Shown piece by piece: positions 26,610 through 40,637 of a DNA stretch of 64,000 bases. How positions within the stretch are numbered: the stretch's first letter is position 1; the number at the start of each line of letters is the position of its first letter. The stretch comes from Ichthyophthirius multifiliis (lineage: Eukaryota; Ciliophora; Oligohymenophorea; Hymenostomatida). The position numbers and the translations under genes were made by a program. The stretch is from positions 124,001-188,000 of the forward strand of contig NW_004085911.1 in assembly GCF_000220395.1 (NCBI RefSeq), read 5' to 3'. The notes below the pieces were generated by a model. That model searched no databases, had not been told where the DNA came from, and saw only the letters and a list, made by a program, of their open reading frames with translations.

Positions 26610-29600
26610 ATGAAAAATTTTACAGGCACACAAACTTAGTGCTATAATATAGACAATAATACCTTATTATAATTTAAAGCAACAACAGATTTACATAATT
26701 CATTAATAAAAGAAAGAAAGAAAACTGAAAATACACGTACATTTATAAATACAGGAAAAGAGTTATTAAAGCAAGCTCGCATAGAGAAACAAAATGAAAG
26801 AATTAATCCAAGGAAAGAAATGACAATAGAAAGCGAAATTATAGCTTTGTCGAATTACGGAAATCCCATAACAAATGAACGAACATAGAAGCTAATAGAA
26901 TAACAAAGGGAAAATAGAAGAGAAAAGCATTTAAAAACTTTAAATGACTTCGAAAAATGGATCGAATCTTTAGAAAAAGATGTTTTATTAAATTACAAAG
27001 AAATAAAAAATGATATAGATAATTATTTTATTATAAATGATAAATAATTAGACGATTATTTTGAAAAATTAAATGACGATGTTCTTTTAAAAAGAGAAAA
27101 AAATATTATTTAAGAAATTAATGATATTGTTAAAGTAAATTAATATACATTTAATATATTTTTTTGTTTAATAATAGTAATGTGAAGTAAAGAAAAAAAA
27201 TAAAGTCAATAATTTAGATGAGAAACTAGAAGAATTAGAAAAGGAAAGGGAAAATAATTTTATATTTTTTTGCAATAAATTAGAGTTTTCACTAATTGAA
27301 ATAGCCTTTATGTTAGAACCATAAGTAAAAGAACTTGTTAATATTAAAAGAGATGAATTCCAAAAAAGTGTTAAGGAAAATAGAATTTTAAATGAAGAAT
27401 ATGTTAAAAATACTGAAGAATAATAATTGAAAGCTTTAGAAAATTTCATTTAAAAAAGAGACTAAAAAATTTTAAGATGGAAATAATTAAAACATGATGA
27501 AGCTTTGAATATTTTTAATGTAGAAATATAAACTATGGAATATGTTAATCCTAATTAAAGAAAGGAACTTTATTAAGAATTAAAAGATAGATAAGTTGAA
27601 ATATTTAAAGGAAAAAATGAATTTTTAGATAAAGTAAATAACATAGATATGAATGCATTAAGTAAATCCTATTGCGAAAAATAATTGGAAGAGTTATAAA
27701 AATATAACAATACAGCCTAATTATATTTTGACTAGATTTTCGATAAAATAATGTAAGAAAGTGAAGAAAATAAACAAAAATGTACACAAAGAGTCTTTTA
27801 ATTATAATAAAGATTAAACTACATTGAAAATTTGCCTGAAAATGAAATAGAAGTTCTTTTAAATGAATAAATAAACCCAATAATTATATAATTATATGAG
27901 AACTCACGTTAATAAATAAAAAAAAGTATGTAATTTTAAGAAGAGTAAGATTTTAAACAAAATGAGTTAGTTTAAAATATTTTGAAGGTTTTTTTAAAGA
28001 TTGGGGAGAAAAATGATGATAGTAAAAAAAATATGTAAAAACTAAACTTCGAATTTGAACTAAAAAAAGCTACTGCAGCAGATGAAAACGATGAAAAATT
28101 AGAAAAATTAAATGAAGAATTCGAAAAAATCAAATTTTTGTTAAAGTAAGCCCTCCACCATCCTAAACTCAATGAACTTTTGGAAATTTCATTTAATAAA
28201 ATTGATGATATAGAAAAGGAATATAGAGATTTTCATGAAAAAAACATTCAAATAGCAAAATAATAACCTATTCTTATCTAAAATTTGTTTTTGGAATATG
28301 AAAAATCTATATTGGAATATTTCGAATTAATTCCTTTGTCATAAAAAAGCTAAATTGAAACCAGAAATCTATAAAGAGCTTAAGAAAAGGCTTTAAAAAT
28401 AATTCAAAAATAGGACAAGCTTAAAGAATTAGAAGAGTTAAAGGCATAAACAGATAATGCGAATAAAAAATAAGCCAAAAAAGCACCTCCTGCAAAAAAA
28501 AACGATCCTAAAAAAGGATTATCGGAAGCTGAAGTACGTTTATAAAATGTCATAGATCAAATCGGAATTGAACCTGTTTAATTTTTTAAAACTCCACTTA
28601 ATAATGAGTATATTATGGGAAGTTCTGAAGAAGAGTTAGCAATTAAACTTTATAAAATCGAAGGAGAAGATGAAAAAAAACAGCCTACTGTTTAATAAAT
28701 TTAATAAGGTAGTTAAATTGATCTTCAGATAAGTGAAGAAGTAATTATTCCTGTTGATTTTAAATAAAATCCGCCAGTTGATCCCGAAGGAAATATTATT
28801 TTGGAGAAAAATGTTGTTGTTGAATTACAAAAAGTAATCGAAATTGTTTAAAATTGTAAAAGAAAAGCTTTTGAATATATATAAATAGTATTAGATGAAA
28901 CATAATCATAAAATAAAATTAAAGAAAAAGAATTCGTAACTATTATATTTAAAATATATATATATATATTTATATTAAAGATAGAAGATTCGATTCTTAA
29001 TTTAGATGAAAGGTTAAAAATTCACTACCCTTTAAAAGGAAAAGTAGAAGTTGAAATTTATTAGGTAAGGTCTGCTTAAATAAGTTAACATAAAAAGAGA
29101 TATGAAAGATTTGCTAGATCTTCTATTGAAAAGATTGATTTATAAACTGAGCATTTCAACTTTTTAATGGAATAGGCTTTGGAAGATATGAAAGAACATG
29201 AAATATAATAGAAATAATATAAAGATTCTTTATAGACAGCTAATAAATTGGCTAAACTTTAAGGAATATAAAACCATGTTAAAGAGAATTCTTTTTAATT
29301 TGGAGAAAGTATTTATATATTATTATTTTCTTGCTTTTTTTATATATAAGAAAAATAAATAAAAAAGAAATTAGATATTTGGAAGAAAAGTTAAAAAGTT
29401 TAGCAAATGATGAAATAGAGTTTATGCTTTAAAAAAATAAAACTTTTATAAAAGAAAGTAAGCTTTTCTCTGAAGGAGGTGAATATGCAGAAGATGAAGT
29501 TTAATGGTATTAAAATATGATAAAAGATATAGATTAATAATTAGAAAAATCTAGAATTAAAAGAAACGAACGTATATAGGAAATTATAGTTCATATGAAT

Positions 29601-31275
29601 AATAAAAAAAAAGAATTAATTGAATAATTTGAAAAAACTTATGCTATTGCTATTGAAGAATTAGCTGCAAAAGTAAACTTGTTATTAAAAATAAATAAAA
29701 AGATTTCAATAAATAAAGGATGGAACAGGTACAAAATATGGAAAACCACGTCGTTATGTCTAAGAAAGAATGCGAACAGAAATGAATAAATGTGAAAAAG
29801 CTTAAGATGCAATAAACGAGAACTTATGTAAGTTAAAAGAATTATATGAAGAATACAAATAAGATGAAAATAATATTGAAAAACATATAAAAGAACATAC
29901 ATAAGTAAACAAAATGAACTTATTTTCAAATAGAGTTAGAAGAGTACTTATGGTACTAAGAACAATAATGAAAAGGTAATTTTTTTTTTTTTTTTTTTTT
30001 TTGGAATGTTTATTTATAAAAAAATATAGATATGCAATTCATATAAATGCTTTAAAATAAAATTGTCCAATAATAGATATTTAGAGAATAACCTATATAG
30101 AAAATAAATTTGATATACAAATAACTTAATAAGAATATGAGAAAGATAAGATTTTATAAGAAAATGAATTAGAAGAAATCGGACCTCTTTTTTTTTAAAA
30201 AGATAACTTAAAGTTTTCTGAATGGGTACAAGAGATTTAAAAAAATACAATATTGGAAGCTTAAAAAATATATTAAGGAGAAAAAGCAAAATTTTTAACT
30301 GGAACTGATAAATGTCCTGATTATTTAAGATAATATGTATAATTAAATGCAATAAAAGCAGAAGAATTTAGAATTTAATCATGTAGAAATTTAAGAAATT
30401 CATGTGAAGAATTATCTAAGTTTTCTCCTTTTATCAGCGAAATGATATTCGTATCAGTAAAGTGGAGACATTAGTAATTTTTGAACGAAGAAGAGAGAAA
30501 AATACTTGAGAAATTTAGTATAATAAAGGAATAAAATGAAAATTAAAAAGAAAATCATATAAAGAAACTTAGACCAAATCTTTAAAATCCTTAATGTAAA
30601 CAAGAATTAATACAATTAGTGAATGAAGAAAAAGATAGAATGAAAAAATATATTGAAATATTAAATTTTTACAAAAATAATTTACTAGATTTGCGCTTTA
30701 AAGTAAGCTCAGATTTCTTTAGGGCACTTTTAAATAATTTTGAGTTTTTATTAGTTTATTTTGATAATGAAATCTTGTTTGAGGATTTTAATAAATTACC
30801 TGGAGATGATGAAATTTAAAAACAACATGAAAATATTAAAGTCCTTTATAGAATTAAATAAAAAGGAATTAATATTGACACTTCAAGTGAAAGATCTTTA
30901 AATAAGGTTTGGGTAGGATTTCCTATTGATTCATTTAATATTGATGAAAGAAAAGTTGAATATAAGTAAACAGTTGTCTAGGAAGATGAGAAAGGGAAAA
31001 AAGAAAATAAAAAAGGTAAAAATCCACCCAAAAAAGGAAATGAATTGGAGGAAGCTAATTAAACAAATAATAATTAAACTAAAGATATCAAATCTTTTAA
31101 AACCTATAGGTAGAAAAGTGCGTGCTTGTAGAGAAATAAAATGTTTGATGAATTCAAGAAAAATTTTTGTTATTAGATAGAGAAAATTAAGTAAGAATTC
31201 AACGAATTAGAAAATATAGAGTATAAGTTTGAATTTAAATGGGAAAGTATTGTTAAATCTTTAAATAATTTATGA
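26610..31275 (+). CDS. Coiled-coil protein, CCDC180-like
   Basis: Six exons; introns 27135-27177, 28936-28980, 29309-29367, 29673-29718 and 29976-30029. These give 1,472 residues from ATG 26610 to TGA 31273. Nearly all of it is charged heptad-like helix (Glu/Lys/Leu/Asn). An early segment, LGNPITNERT followed by LNDFEKWIESLEKDV, and a C-terminal one, RPNLQNPQCKQELIQLVNEE then KVWVGFPIDSF, resemble the order of segments I recall for CCDC180 (DUF4455 plus DUF4456), a poorly studied protein of ciliated cells. Lys/Pro-rich linkers near residues 615 and 1,385 separate helical blocks. Unusual: a 24-T run lies just inside the last intron. Any long coiled-coil protein could mimic this; the family name is an inference from overall architecture. 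Confidence 0.6.
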
Positions 31276-32115
31276 TTTATTTATTAAATATTCTTTTATT
31301 TTATTTTATTTTATATTATTGTAAAAATAATTATAATAATATAAATTAATATCATTTTTACTTTTATAAATATTTTACTTTTATTTTTATATTTTATATC
31401 ATTTTTATTTTTATTTTTATTTTTATTTTTAAAATATTTTTATATTTAATATATTTTTATTTTAATATAATTTTATTTTTATTATTTTAATTATATTTTT
31501 ATTTTATTTTTATATTTTTTTTTTTAATTTTATTTTTATAATCTTATTTTACTATATTAAAATATAATTTTTAAACATTCGACTTGATTTAAAATTATAT
31601 TAACTTTTATATTTAAAATATTCTTATAATTTTTTTTTTTCACATTATATCATTTATTTTTATAAAGCAGTTTAGGTCATATTAATATTATAAACTTCTC
31701 TATTATTTAATTTAAATTTAAGTGAGAATATTCATTCAAATATTTTCATCTTATTTACATTAGATTTGTTTCTTATTATTTATAAAAGAAATTATATATT
31801 CCTATTGCAAAATTTTTTAAATTAATATTTATTTTTTGCTATTTTATAATCTAATTTTATTTTGTATCTTTTTAATTGATATTAATTTTTGTGTAATAAA
31901 TAATATTAATCATTTTTTTATTTATTAAATTTAAATTTTTATTTAATATTTTATTTTATATAATAATTAATAATAAGATAAAAAAATATATAAAAAATTA
32001 AAAAAGTAAAAATAAAATAAAATAAAAACATATAAAATAATATGAAAAAATACAAAAATATTTATAAATTATAAATATTTTTTTTGATTTAAATATATTT
32101 TAAAAATATTTATTT
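31276..32115. other. Convergent intergenic region
   Basis: About 840 bp of A/T with TTTTAT-type repeats between the 3' ends of two convergent genes. Nothing supportable seen. Confidence 0.5.
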
Positions 32116-35100
32116 TCATTTTATTTTCCATCCTAATTCTTCTCTAAGTTTTTTATAAACTGGTTTACATTCTCTTTTTCTAACGTTATGTAAATCTTTG
32201 TTTTTAGTTTTAAGTTTCTTTGTTTTTTTTTTTTTAAAAAAAAGTTATAAATTAATAATATTTTTATTACAACATATTTTTCAAGAATAAAAATAAGTTT
32301 TTCAGGATTCAAATGAGAATATTTAGTATATCTATTATTACCTTCTAAATAATCTAATGGATTATTTAATAAAAATAAATCTAAAAGTTATCTTAACTCC
32401 CTTAGGCATTCCATCAAATCTAAAAAATAAAGAATAATATATATATATAAGATAAAAAATAAATAAAAAAATATAAATATATATATAATTATATATAAAT
32501 ATATATTATATAATATATTTAAATATATATATTTATATTTATATATATGTATATTTTTATATTTATTGTATTCTTTAAAATTAACTTTGTTGTTGTTTTT
32601 AAATATTATTTAATATATATATATGCATTATATATTTTTATTTTTAAATTTTAAAAAAATGTAAAAAAAATCTAATTTTTATAATTTAATATATATATTT
32701 ATTTTATTTCATATATATCAATTTTACTTGTACAATGATAATAATTATTATTACAAACTTCAAAAAGAGCTACTAAATCTGTCTATAAATTATAGAAAGC
32801 CACAATATTTAATTCTTTAATTTAATTGCTTGTAATAATTTCCCATATTTTTTCATTTATATGCTTAAAGCTTAAATATAAGCAAGCAATTAGCTAATCA
32901 GACTTAATAATACTCATAGAACTGAAAGTTCCGACCATAAAATTAATCATATCTTAAATAAAATCATTAACTTATATATTTCTTTCTTTAGGGGTCCAGT
33001 TAACTTAAAAATATGATTATAAAAAATTATCTACCTTTTCTTACATTTATTCGTTTATATATTCTATACATTTAAATCTTAATTGTTCAATCTATTTTAT
33101 GCATTCCATGCTTTTACTCGGAGATATGTTCATTAATAATTGAATTTATTATACGTAATATTTTGTTGATTTTTATAAGTATTCTAAATTTATATGTGTT
33201 TAGGCAATTTAAACTACACTTTATATATTTTCGAATAATGTTTATTGTATAATGTTTTTAAACTTTATTTTTTTTAATTAATTTTCAAATTTTTTTTTTT
33301 TAATTTTACTGTTATATATAATTAATCTAATTAAGAAAAAATCAAACTATTCTATTCTTCAGTTCCTTATATATATAAAATGCAATTTTCTATAAACTTA
33401 TTGATAATAAAAGATATTTATTAAAGAATCTAAGAAAATGGTAACTCATAGTGTTTTTCTTTTTTAATTTTAAGTTATCATCTTTTTCATCATCTGTAAT
33501 ATTAAATATTTATGCTAATTACTCTTTATATTAAATTAAAGTTATATAAATATTAAATATTAAAATATTAAAATATATATACAATAATCATCTTAATTAT
33601 TAACTTTCATATGTCCAAAACTTTAATTTAATAAAGTTTCTTTATTTAAGTTTTTTATATTTTCTATAATTATATTAGAATACTGAAAAAGGGAATCTTA
33701 AATAATTTTTAAAATTTGTATGGAAGAACTTTCTAATCCTAATTTATTTAAAATATTAGAAAATAATAAAATGTCATTTTTTGAAGGAAGAAATTCTAAT
33801 TCATCTTTTAAATCATTAAAATAATCCTTTTTTTTTTTTTTTTTTGTTAAATTTAAAAAAATATTCTTATAAAAAAATATTTAAAAAACTTTTAATTTTT
33901 TTTCTATTTTCTACATTCCTTCTATAGATAATTATTATATATTATTTATATCTATAAAAAAGTTTTAAATTTCTTTTTCTAAAATGAAAAAGCCAACTGC
34001 ATTTTCCAAAAAACACCTTAATTATTTTGAATTATTTAATTGTTCACATTCACATATTTAATATAATTATCTTTGCCTATTTAACTTTAAAATCTCATTG
34101 AATATTTGTTTTTCTTACATTGTTTCATATATACTTTAAGGCTATTTTAATTGTAAAAAATCTAAATTTGTATCAATTTTTAATTATCCTTTTATTGTAT
34201 TTCTTTACTAAAATTATCCAATTTTATTTGCATTAATTTAGTTTTATCCTACATCTATCATACTAACTTTATTTGCAATATTAGAAATTCTTAAAGTGCT
34301 TTTTCGGACTTCCATATCAAATAAAATACTATTTTATCTAGATTAAATGCTATTTTTAATATTAAATCCATCCAAATTTTAAATGTTTTATAAATTTTCA
34401 AAATTCTAAAAATATATATATCCTAACTCTTTTTATTTTATTTTGAATAATCAATCCATTTCCTAATAATTTACTCAAGTTCTCTTATTAACAAAAAAAA
34501 TAAAAAAATAAAAAAACAAAAAATATGTATATTTTAAATTACAAATGAATTCTTGAAATAATTAATGGAATAAAAGATAAAACAAAATTTTATAATATCG
34601 GGACTATTTGATTTTCTTTACTTTCTAATATAATTTTTTTTATTTATATTATATTTCTCATACAAGCTGGGTATTTTTGCCTTTTTAAATTGTCTATTGT
34701 TTTTTATAAAATATTCATCATTTATTTCGAAAGATCTAACAATTTTAAAGTATTTTCTATATTTTTTAACATTGTTTTTTTTTGTTCTATTTCCAATTTA
34801 TCATATTAATTTTTTTTTCTTATTTTCTTATTAAATTTATTTTATTTTATTTGTTTATTTTTTTTACTTCTATTTTTATATTGAATATCTTCATTCTTTC
34901 TTATAAATTGTTTAATTATTATTTTATATTGAAAAATATTTCGAATTTTTATATTATTTCGTCCGATTTTTCAAAACATAATTTCTTTTTTTTATATTAT
35001 TTATATATTATTTAATTATTTTACTTTAATTTATTCATCTGAAACAGAACACATTTTTTAAAGTTCTTCTATATATTCATCTTCCTTTTATAATATATTT

Positions 35101-35147
35101 ATTATGTATTATAATATTTATTTTTTTATTCTTTTGAAATTTTACAT
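32116..35147 (-). CDS. Exocyst complex component Sec15 (EXOC6)
   Basis: Subunit of the exocyst, the complex that tethers secretory vesicles to the plasma membrane. Reads from ATG about 35147 to TGA 32116, with introns including 33494-33582, a 308-nt one at 32420-32727, and 32218-32270. Segments follow Sec15 in order: an early IEELQKMCSVSDEQIKKL, LLDLSKQMMNILQKTIDNL, ELEQIIRKWIDYSKQNKKSQ, FLENAVGFFILEKEI, IQVNDFIQDMINFMVG, and the C-terminal LRELRQLLDLFLLNNPLDYL, KYSHLNPEKLIFILEKY and VRKRECKPVYKKLREELGW. The last matches the hallmark Sec15 ending (R-Q-L-x-DLF, then K-Y-x-x-x-N-P). Frame changes near 34,410 and 33,320 imply further short introns or sequence slips that I could not place, so exact length is open (about 750-800 residues). 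Confidence 0.75.
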
Positions 35148-35680
35148 TATTGTGATCAATTATGTATTTTAAGTTTGAAACTTAACTTTCGTTTTCTTAA
35201 ATTAATTGTTCTTAATTCAGCATTAAACTTAAATTAATTTATGTGTTTTTATTTAATATTAATTAATAGTAAAATTGTATGTATTTATAAAATAAATATA
35301 TTAATTATTTAAATATATCAAAATGTTAGAATTTTATAATTATATTATATATTAAATATATATAATATTTTAGAAATATAATTATTTCTATTTAAAAATT
35401 ATATATTTAAATTATATATATTTAATAATAATATAATAATTATTATTAAATATCTATTTTCTGGCAAGAAAATAAAATATATATATTTTATTTTTTGATA
35501 AGCCATAAAATAAAATAAATAAAATATAAATATTAAAAAAATATTAAACTTTATATGAATAAAATATATATAAATAGCAAATTGATTTTAAAGTAAATTT
35601 CTATAATATTAAAATTTTATTTTAAATATTTTATAATCTATTATATTTTATTTTCATTTTTTATAATTTAAATTATTAAT

Positions 35681-36565
35681 TCATTTAAATTAATCTTATT
35701 AAAGAGTTTTATAATCAATATTATGTTTTAATTTCATATGTAAATTAAGAGATACATAACTTCCATAACTTTTTTAGCAATTTTCTTAATAACACTTTAA
35801 ATTTTTTTTTAAAAAAAGATAATTTAATAAAATTATAAATATTTTATTATTATAATAAAAAAAGAAATTAAAATACTTATAATTTTTTTTAATAATATTT
35901 AATGAAAAAAATTTATTTTATATATAATTATTTTTTATTACTTTGAAAATTTTATTAATGTCCTAAAAGCATCTTCTATTTCTTTTTTTTATTCTCTTAT
36001 TAGCCTATTCATTTTAATCTTTTAGGCTGTTTTTCTATTTTAGGTTTTCAACTATTTACTATAATATATAAATAAAAGTTATTTTATTAATAAAAAAATT
36101 ATCTTTATAATTAAGCAAAAGAATTTTTATATATAATATATCTATTTTATTTTTTAAGTAATTTTATACCTCTAGGTTATATGCTTTATCCTTTAGCTCT
36201 TAAATTTCTTAAACATATTACATTATATAAGAAATAATCCATTTATTTTATAAAAATATTTAATCAAAAATCATTGAAACATCGTTTTTATTTTAAGATT
36301 CTACGTTTTCAGAATTTTAATTTAATTATTATTTTTATTAATTTTTTAGATTTGATTATTCTTTGTTAACTATATTTTATTAGTTAGTTGTGTCAATATT
36401 TTCTTTCATATTTAATATGTTTTATTATAATTATGTTTATAAGTTATCTTTTTAATTATTGTTTTAGATATTCTCATTTACTAATATTATATTATTTTTT
36501 ATTTTTTGTCCGCTATTATTAAATATAGATTTTCCGTTGTTTTAATGGCTCTTAGAAATTTTCAT
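35681..36565 (-). CDS. Single C2H2 zinc-finger protein
   Basis: Three exons give 208 residues from ATG 36563-36565 to TGA 35681; introns are 36059-36169 and 35795-35941 (111 and 147 nt). The N-terminal 130 residues are Asn/Gln/Lys-rich and probably disordered. A short predicted coiled coil (around IQELKDKAYNLEQIVENL) follows. The last exon encodes one C2H2 finger (CYQENCQKSYGSYVSLNLHM then KLKH) with spacing C-x4-C-x12-H-x4-H. The second intron falls immediately before the first zinc Cys. A single finger suggests RNA, DNA or protein binding, but no target can be named. The upstream acid-phosphatase gene is divergent, about 325 bp away. Confidence 0.65.
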
Positions 36566-36890
36566 TTTTTTAATTAATCAAAGTATATAATTTTTTTTTT
36601 TATTTAAACGCAATTTTATTTGTATTTTATTATATATATATATAAAATAATAATTTACTTATATATTTATATATATATTACAAACTAAGAAATTTTATTT
36701 ATTATTTATTTATATTTTTAAAAAAATGAAGAAGAAAAATAAAAATTTATAAAATTATAATAAAATAAAATATAATTTTATAAAAAATATATAATAAATT
36801 AATAATATTAAAAACATTATTTTTATATATATATTATTTTTTTATAAAATAACAAAATAAAAATATTTTATCTTTTAATAATGTTATAAT

Positions 36891-38355
36891 TATTCATATA
36901 TTTTTTTTATTTTTAACCGCGTTAAATGCTACTGAAAGTTTAGAAAAAATGAAATAATCAGATTTAAAATTAGTAATCGAAGTGTTTAGACACGGTGCTA
37001 GGTATCCTATATATGATGTATATGATGCTCCTTAATAAATATATTATTTAGGATAATTAACATCTGTAGGTATGCGTTAACATTTTTAATTAGGTTAAAT
37101 TCTTAGGTAAGAATATATAATCGAAAGGAAATTTTTACCTTAAAATTACGATCATAATTAATTATATGTTGTATCAACAGAATCTAATAGGTTAAAAATA
37201 ATTTATATAATCAATATTTATTTTTTATAAAAAAAAAGAACATTAATGTCTGCGTAATCCTAATTAGCCGGATTATATCCTTTAAATTATGGATCATAAA
37301 TAGAAAATTCAATATTAAAAAGTCCAGAATTAATGAAAAAAATATTAACACCTCCATTCGAATCAATAATTTAGTAAATATAAGATTATAAAAATTATAC
37401 TAATTACGCACTTCCATAAGGACATTAACCTATTCCAATAATTATAAATAATAAAATTTTGAAAGCTTATACAACTTCTAATTGCCCTTAATAAAAATAT
37501 TGGATGTAAGAGAATTCCAAAAGTGATGATTGGAAAAGAATAAAAGGCCATTTTTAAAATAGTATAGATAAGTTTTGTAAAATATTAGGTTTAAATATTG
37601 ATTAAACAGGCTTTGAAGAAGTACAATTATATTTGGACACATTTATTTCAGATAAATTCTAGAATAGAAAAATTGTATAATAAATAGAAGAAGACTAAGA
37701 ACTTTGGAATGATTTGAATTTAATTTATACTATTTTACCTCATTTATAATTATATAAAAAACCTGAATAAAAAAAGGCTGTTGTAACTCCTTTTTTTAAA
37801 TAAATCATAAAGAATTTCGAAGATAATATTAAATAAAAAAGCACATATAAATGGTATATGAATTCTGCACATGATACTACTATTGAAATGATTTCTTAAG
37901 GATTAAATTTAACAAGTTGGGAATGTATGGAAAAGGCTAAATTAGGTATTTTAGAAAATAACTCTATTTGTATTTATACTTATCCAGGATTTGCATCAAA
38001 CATTATATTCGAAATGTACGAAAGTTAGAATTTAGAAAGGTTTATTATGGTTAGATATAATGGAACTTATTAAAGAATATGTGATCAAACAAGTATTTAT
38101 TGTAATTATGATGTTTTTAAAGATTATTTATTAAACTCGGTTGTTGAAGATTATGATTAGGTTTGTGGATTAATCGATAAATAAATTTAGGTTTATAAAA
38201 CACCGACTTCTACACTTATTTTGTTGTATTTTTTAGGACTTTTATGTTTAGTATTTTTAGCTTATTCTATTTATTTAAGAATTAGAATAAGAGAATATCT
38301 AAAGAATAATATGGATAAATAAATTGAACATATTAAGTTTGAAGATATTACATGA
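36891..38355 (+). CDS. Histidine acid phosphatase, type I membrane protein
   Basis: A histidine-phosphatase-superfamily enzyme likely acting in lysosome/phagosome or at the surface. The catalytic RHGARYP motif is encoded at 36,988-37,008 and the acid/base motif NSAHDTT near 37,860. One intron (37191-37238) interrupts TESNRTLMSAQSQLAGLYP. The C-terminus has a strong membrane segment (LILLYFLGLLCLVFLAYSIY) followed by a short basic tail, as in lysosomal acid phosphatase. About 460 residues. The start is a problem: the hydrophobic signal (FFLFLTALNA) is in frame with the enzyme, but the only suitable ATG (36891) is one base out of frame across an 8-T run. One extra T would give a perfect signal peptide, so a homopolymer miscount is likely. 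Otherwise translation begins at a Met near 36,947. Confidence 0.85.
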
Positions 38356-40637
38356 TAATATTTGATTCTAATTTTATATAGCAATGTTTTAATTTTAAGT
38401 TTTTTCTGATATTCTATAATATTTATTTATAAAGATACATATTTATTTTATAAAAATTATTTAAATTATAAATAATTCTATATTTAATAATAAAATATTA
38501 TTAAATAAATAATTTCTATATTTAATATAATTAAATTTAAAAAATAAAAGAAAGAATTGTGGATTTATGCTAAAAATAATTATAATTTTTAATAAAAATA
38601 TAATACTACTCTATATTAAAAAAATAAAAAAAAATATTAAGAATTAAGTAAACCAAGTTCTATTGTATTGAGAATTAATATAAAATTAAATATAAAATTT
38701 ATTAATATATATATTTATTTTTAACAGATAAATAAAAACTTTATTAAAAATATAAGTAAAAGCAATAAGCCTTAACATTCTATTAAAAAAAAAAAAAAAA
38801 AAATTAGAATGCTAAATAAGTTAAATAAACTGAAAAGTTATTATTCTTAAAACATTAATTAATATTATATAAAATAAATTTTATTTTTTAGTATATTTTA
38901 AATTCAAAAATTAGTATGCTTATATAATAGTTTTTTAACAAAAAAAAATATATGATTGCTTGATAAATAAAAAGGAATTTGCTTAGTAGACCAATATCAG
39001 AATAATATTGTTTAAAATGTTTATAAGGATTAGTATTAACTTTTGTTTCAAAAAATGTAACAAATTAATTTTATATCCAAAAAGTCTTCTTTATTAGAAA
39101 CATTTTAACAATTAATATAGCTTTTAAGAAGCATATCTAAAGGTTTATTTTTTGGTTTTAATGAGAAGTTACTTTGCTTGATAAATTTTGGCTTTAAATG
39201 GGATTTAAATTAGCTGATCATAAACAATAATTTCATAAAAGTAAATCAAATATTATAAAAAAGCAAGAATTACTTGAAAAATTTGATGTATAAAATCTAT
39301 TTTCTATTTATAAAAATAAATAAATTAATAAATGTGAATTTATAAACTTGTTTCTTTGTAATAATAATAATAAGGAATATTTAAAATTATAAAAGAATAT
39401 AAATAAATATTTATTATAAAAAAAACAAACCAATGAAAACTAAAAAAAAATATGAACTATTATAAAAAAGGTTATACAAGCAATTAATAATTATTAAAAA
39501 TTTTAGAAGTTTTAAATTAATAATGAATTTATTATTTTAGATTCATTTTAATTTTCTAAGAAAGATAAAAAAAAAAATCTCATAATTGAATTTATACATA
39601 TATACAACAAATTATGATGAAAAAATTAATAGATATCTTATATTTATATTTATTACCATAAATTGATTTTTAGTTTTTTTTTTAAAAAAAAAAAAAATTA
39701 AAAAAAAAATATAAATCATAAATAATATATTAATATAAATATTTTTTCATTATATAAAATTTTAAAATTATAATATAAAATTCATAAAGATAAAATAAAT
39801 TATAGCTAAAAAATATATAAATAATTTTTTTTAATATTCTATTTGACATTTTGTTTGAAATATTATTCAATATCTATTATATTTGATTAAGAAATTTATT
39901 TACATGATTTACTTTTAATTTTTTGGTTAATATTTAATTTTTATTAATTAATAATTTTTTTATCTTATGAAATATTATTTTAAGAAATTAAACAAAATAA
40001 TTTTTCGAAAAAACCATAGTTATTATGAAAATAGAAAATTTAAAGTTTTTTTAATATATATAGAATATTTAATTGATTTAATTTTTTTTTTCTTTTATTA
40101 GAGTAACTTATATTTGAGAATGTAATATTTATTTTGATTTATTAGTTTATTATAACAAATACAAATTAGAATTTTTAAATTATTTTAATAATTACTAATT
40201 ACTTATTTTGCTATATAATTATAAATCGTTATATATTAATTATTTAATTTGAATACAAAAATAACAAAAATAAATAAATCCCAAAAAAAAAAAACATTTA
40301 ATAATATTTAAATATAAAATAAGACGTCATTGTTTTATATATATATAATAATTTAATTAAAATATAAATTTATTATTTAATATTTGATTGATTTCCTTTT
40401 AATATTTTAACAAACAAACTAAAAATTACTTTAAATTAATTATATCTCTTTGTTAATTTTTTTATCTATTTTAATAAGAAAGTAATCAATGTTAATTATA
40501 TTATATTATTTTTACAATAGTAAAAAATCTATCAATAATATTATAATATATTTTAATAAAAAAAATCTTTTTTAGTTATTAAAAAATTAATAATAATTAT
40601 AACAAAAAAAATTGCTTTTTATCATATAAAATATAAT
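38356..40637. other. Intergenic region with weak coding traces
   Basis: About 2.3 kb of A/T. Around 38,980-39,460 the G/C content rises and short protein-like frames appear on the plus strand. The best runs from ATG 39198 to TGA 39453 (85 codons, MGFKLADHKQQFHKSKSNI onwards), preceded in another frame by about 70 codons from near 38,970. They may be exons of one unrecognised or decayed gene. A palindrome (CATTCTA...TAGAATG around a 19-A run) lies at about 38,778-38,812. Confidence 0.4.

Noticed and set aside
27168-28172. Several minus-strand frames inside the coiled-coil gene
   Set aside because: They are antisense shadows; the plus strand is continuous, spliced and charged as expected of a coiled coil.
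30926-31180. Plus-strand frame of 84 codons rich in Lys
   Set aside because: A shifted-frame reading of the Lys/Pro linker of the CCDC180-like gene, whose own frame continues through it to TGA 31273.
32420-32727. AT-microsatellite block thought to be intergenic
   Set aside because: It lies between two Sec15 segments that join in frame (CNNNYYHC side and LRELRQLLDLF side), so it is best explained as a 308-nt intron.
34782-35015. Plus-strand hydrophobic frame of 77 codons
   Set aside because: Antisense to the N-terminal exons and introns of Sec15; Phe/Ile/Leu-rich readings arise trivially from T-rich sequence.
32101-35147. Initial idea that this gene encodes a formin FH2 domain
   Set aside because: Helical Asn/Leu segments looked similar, but the ordered match to Sec15, especially its C-terminus, is much better.
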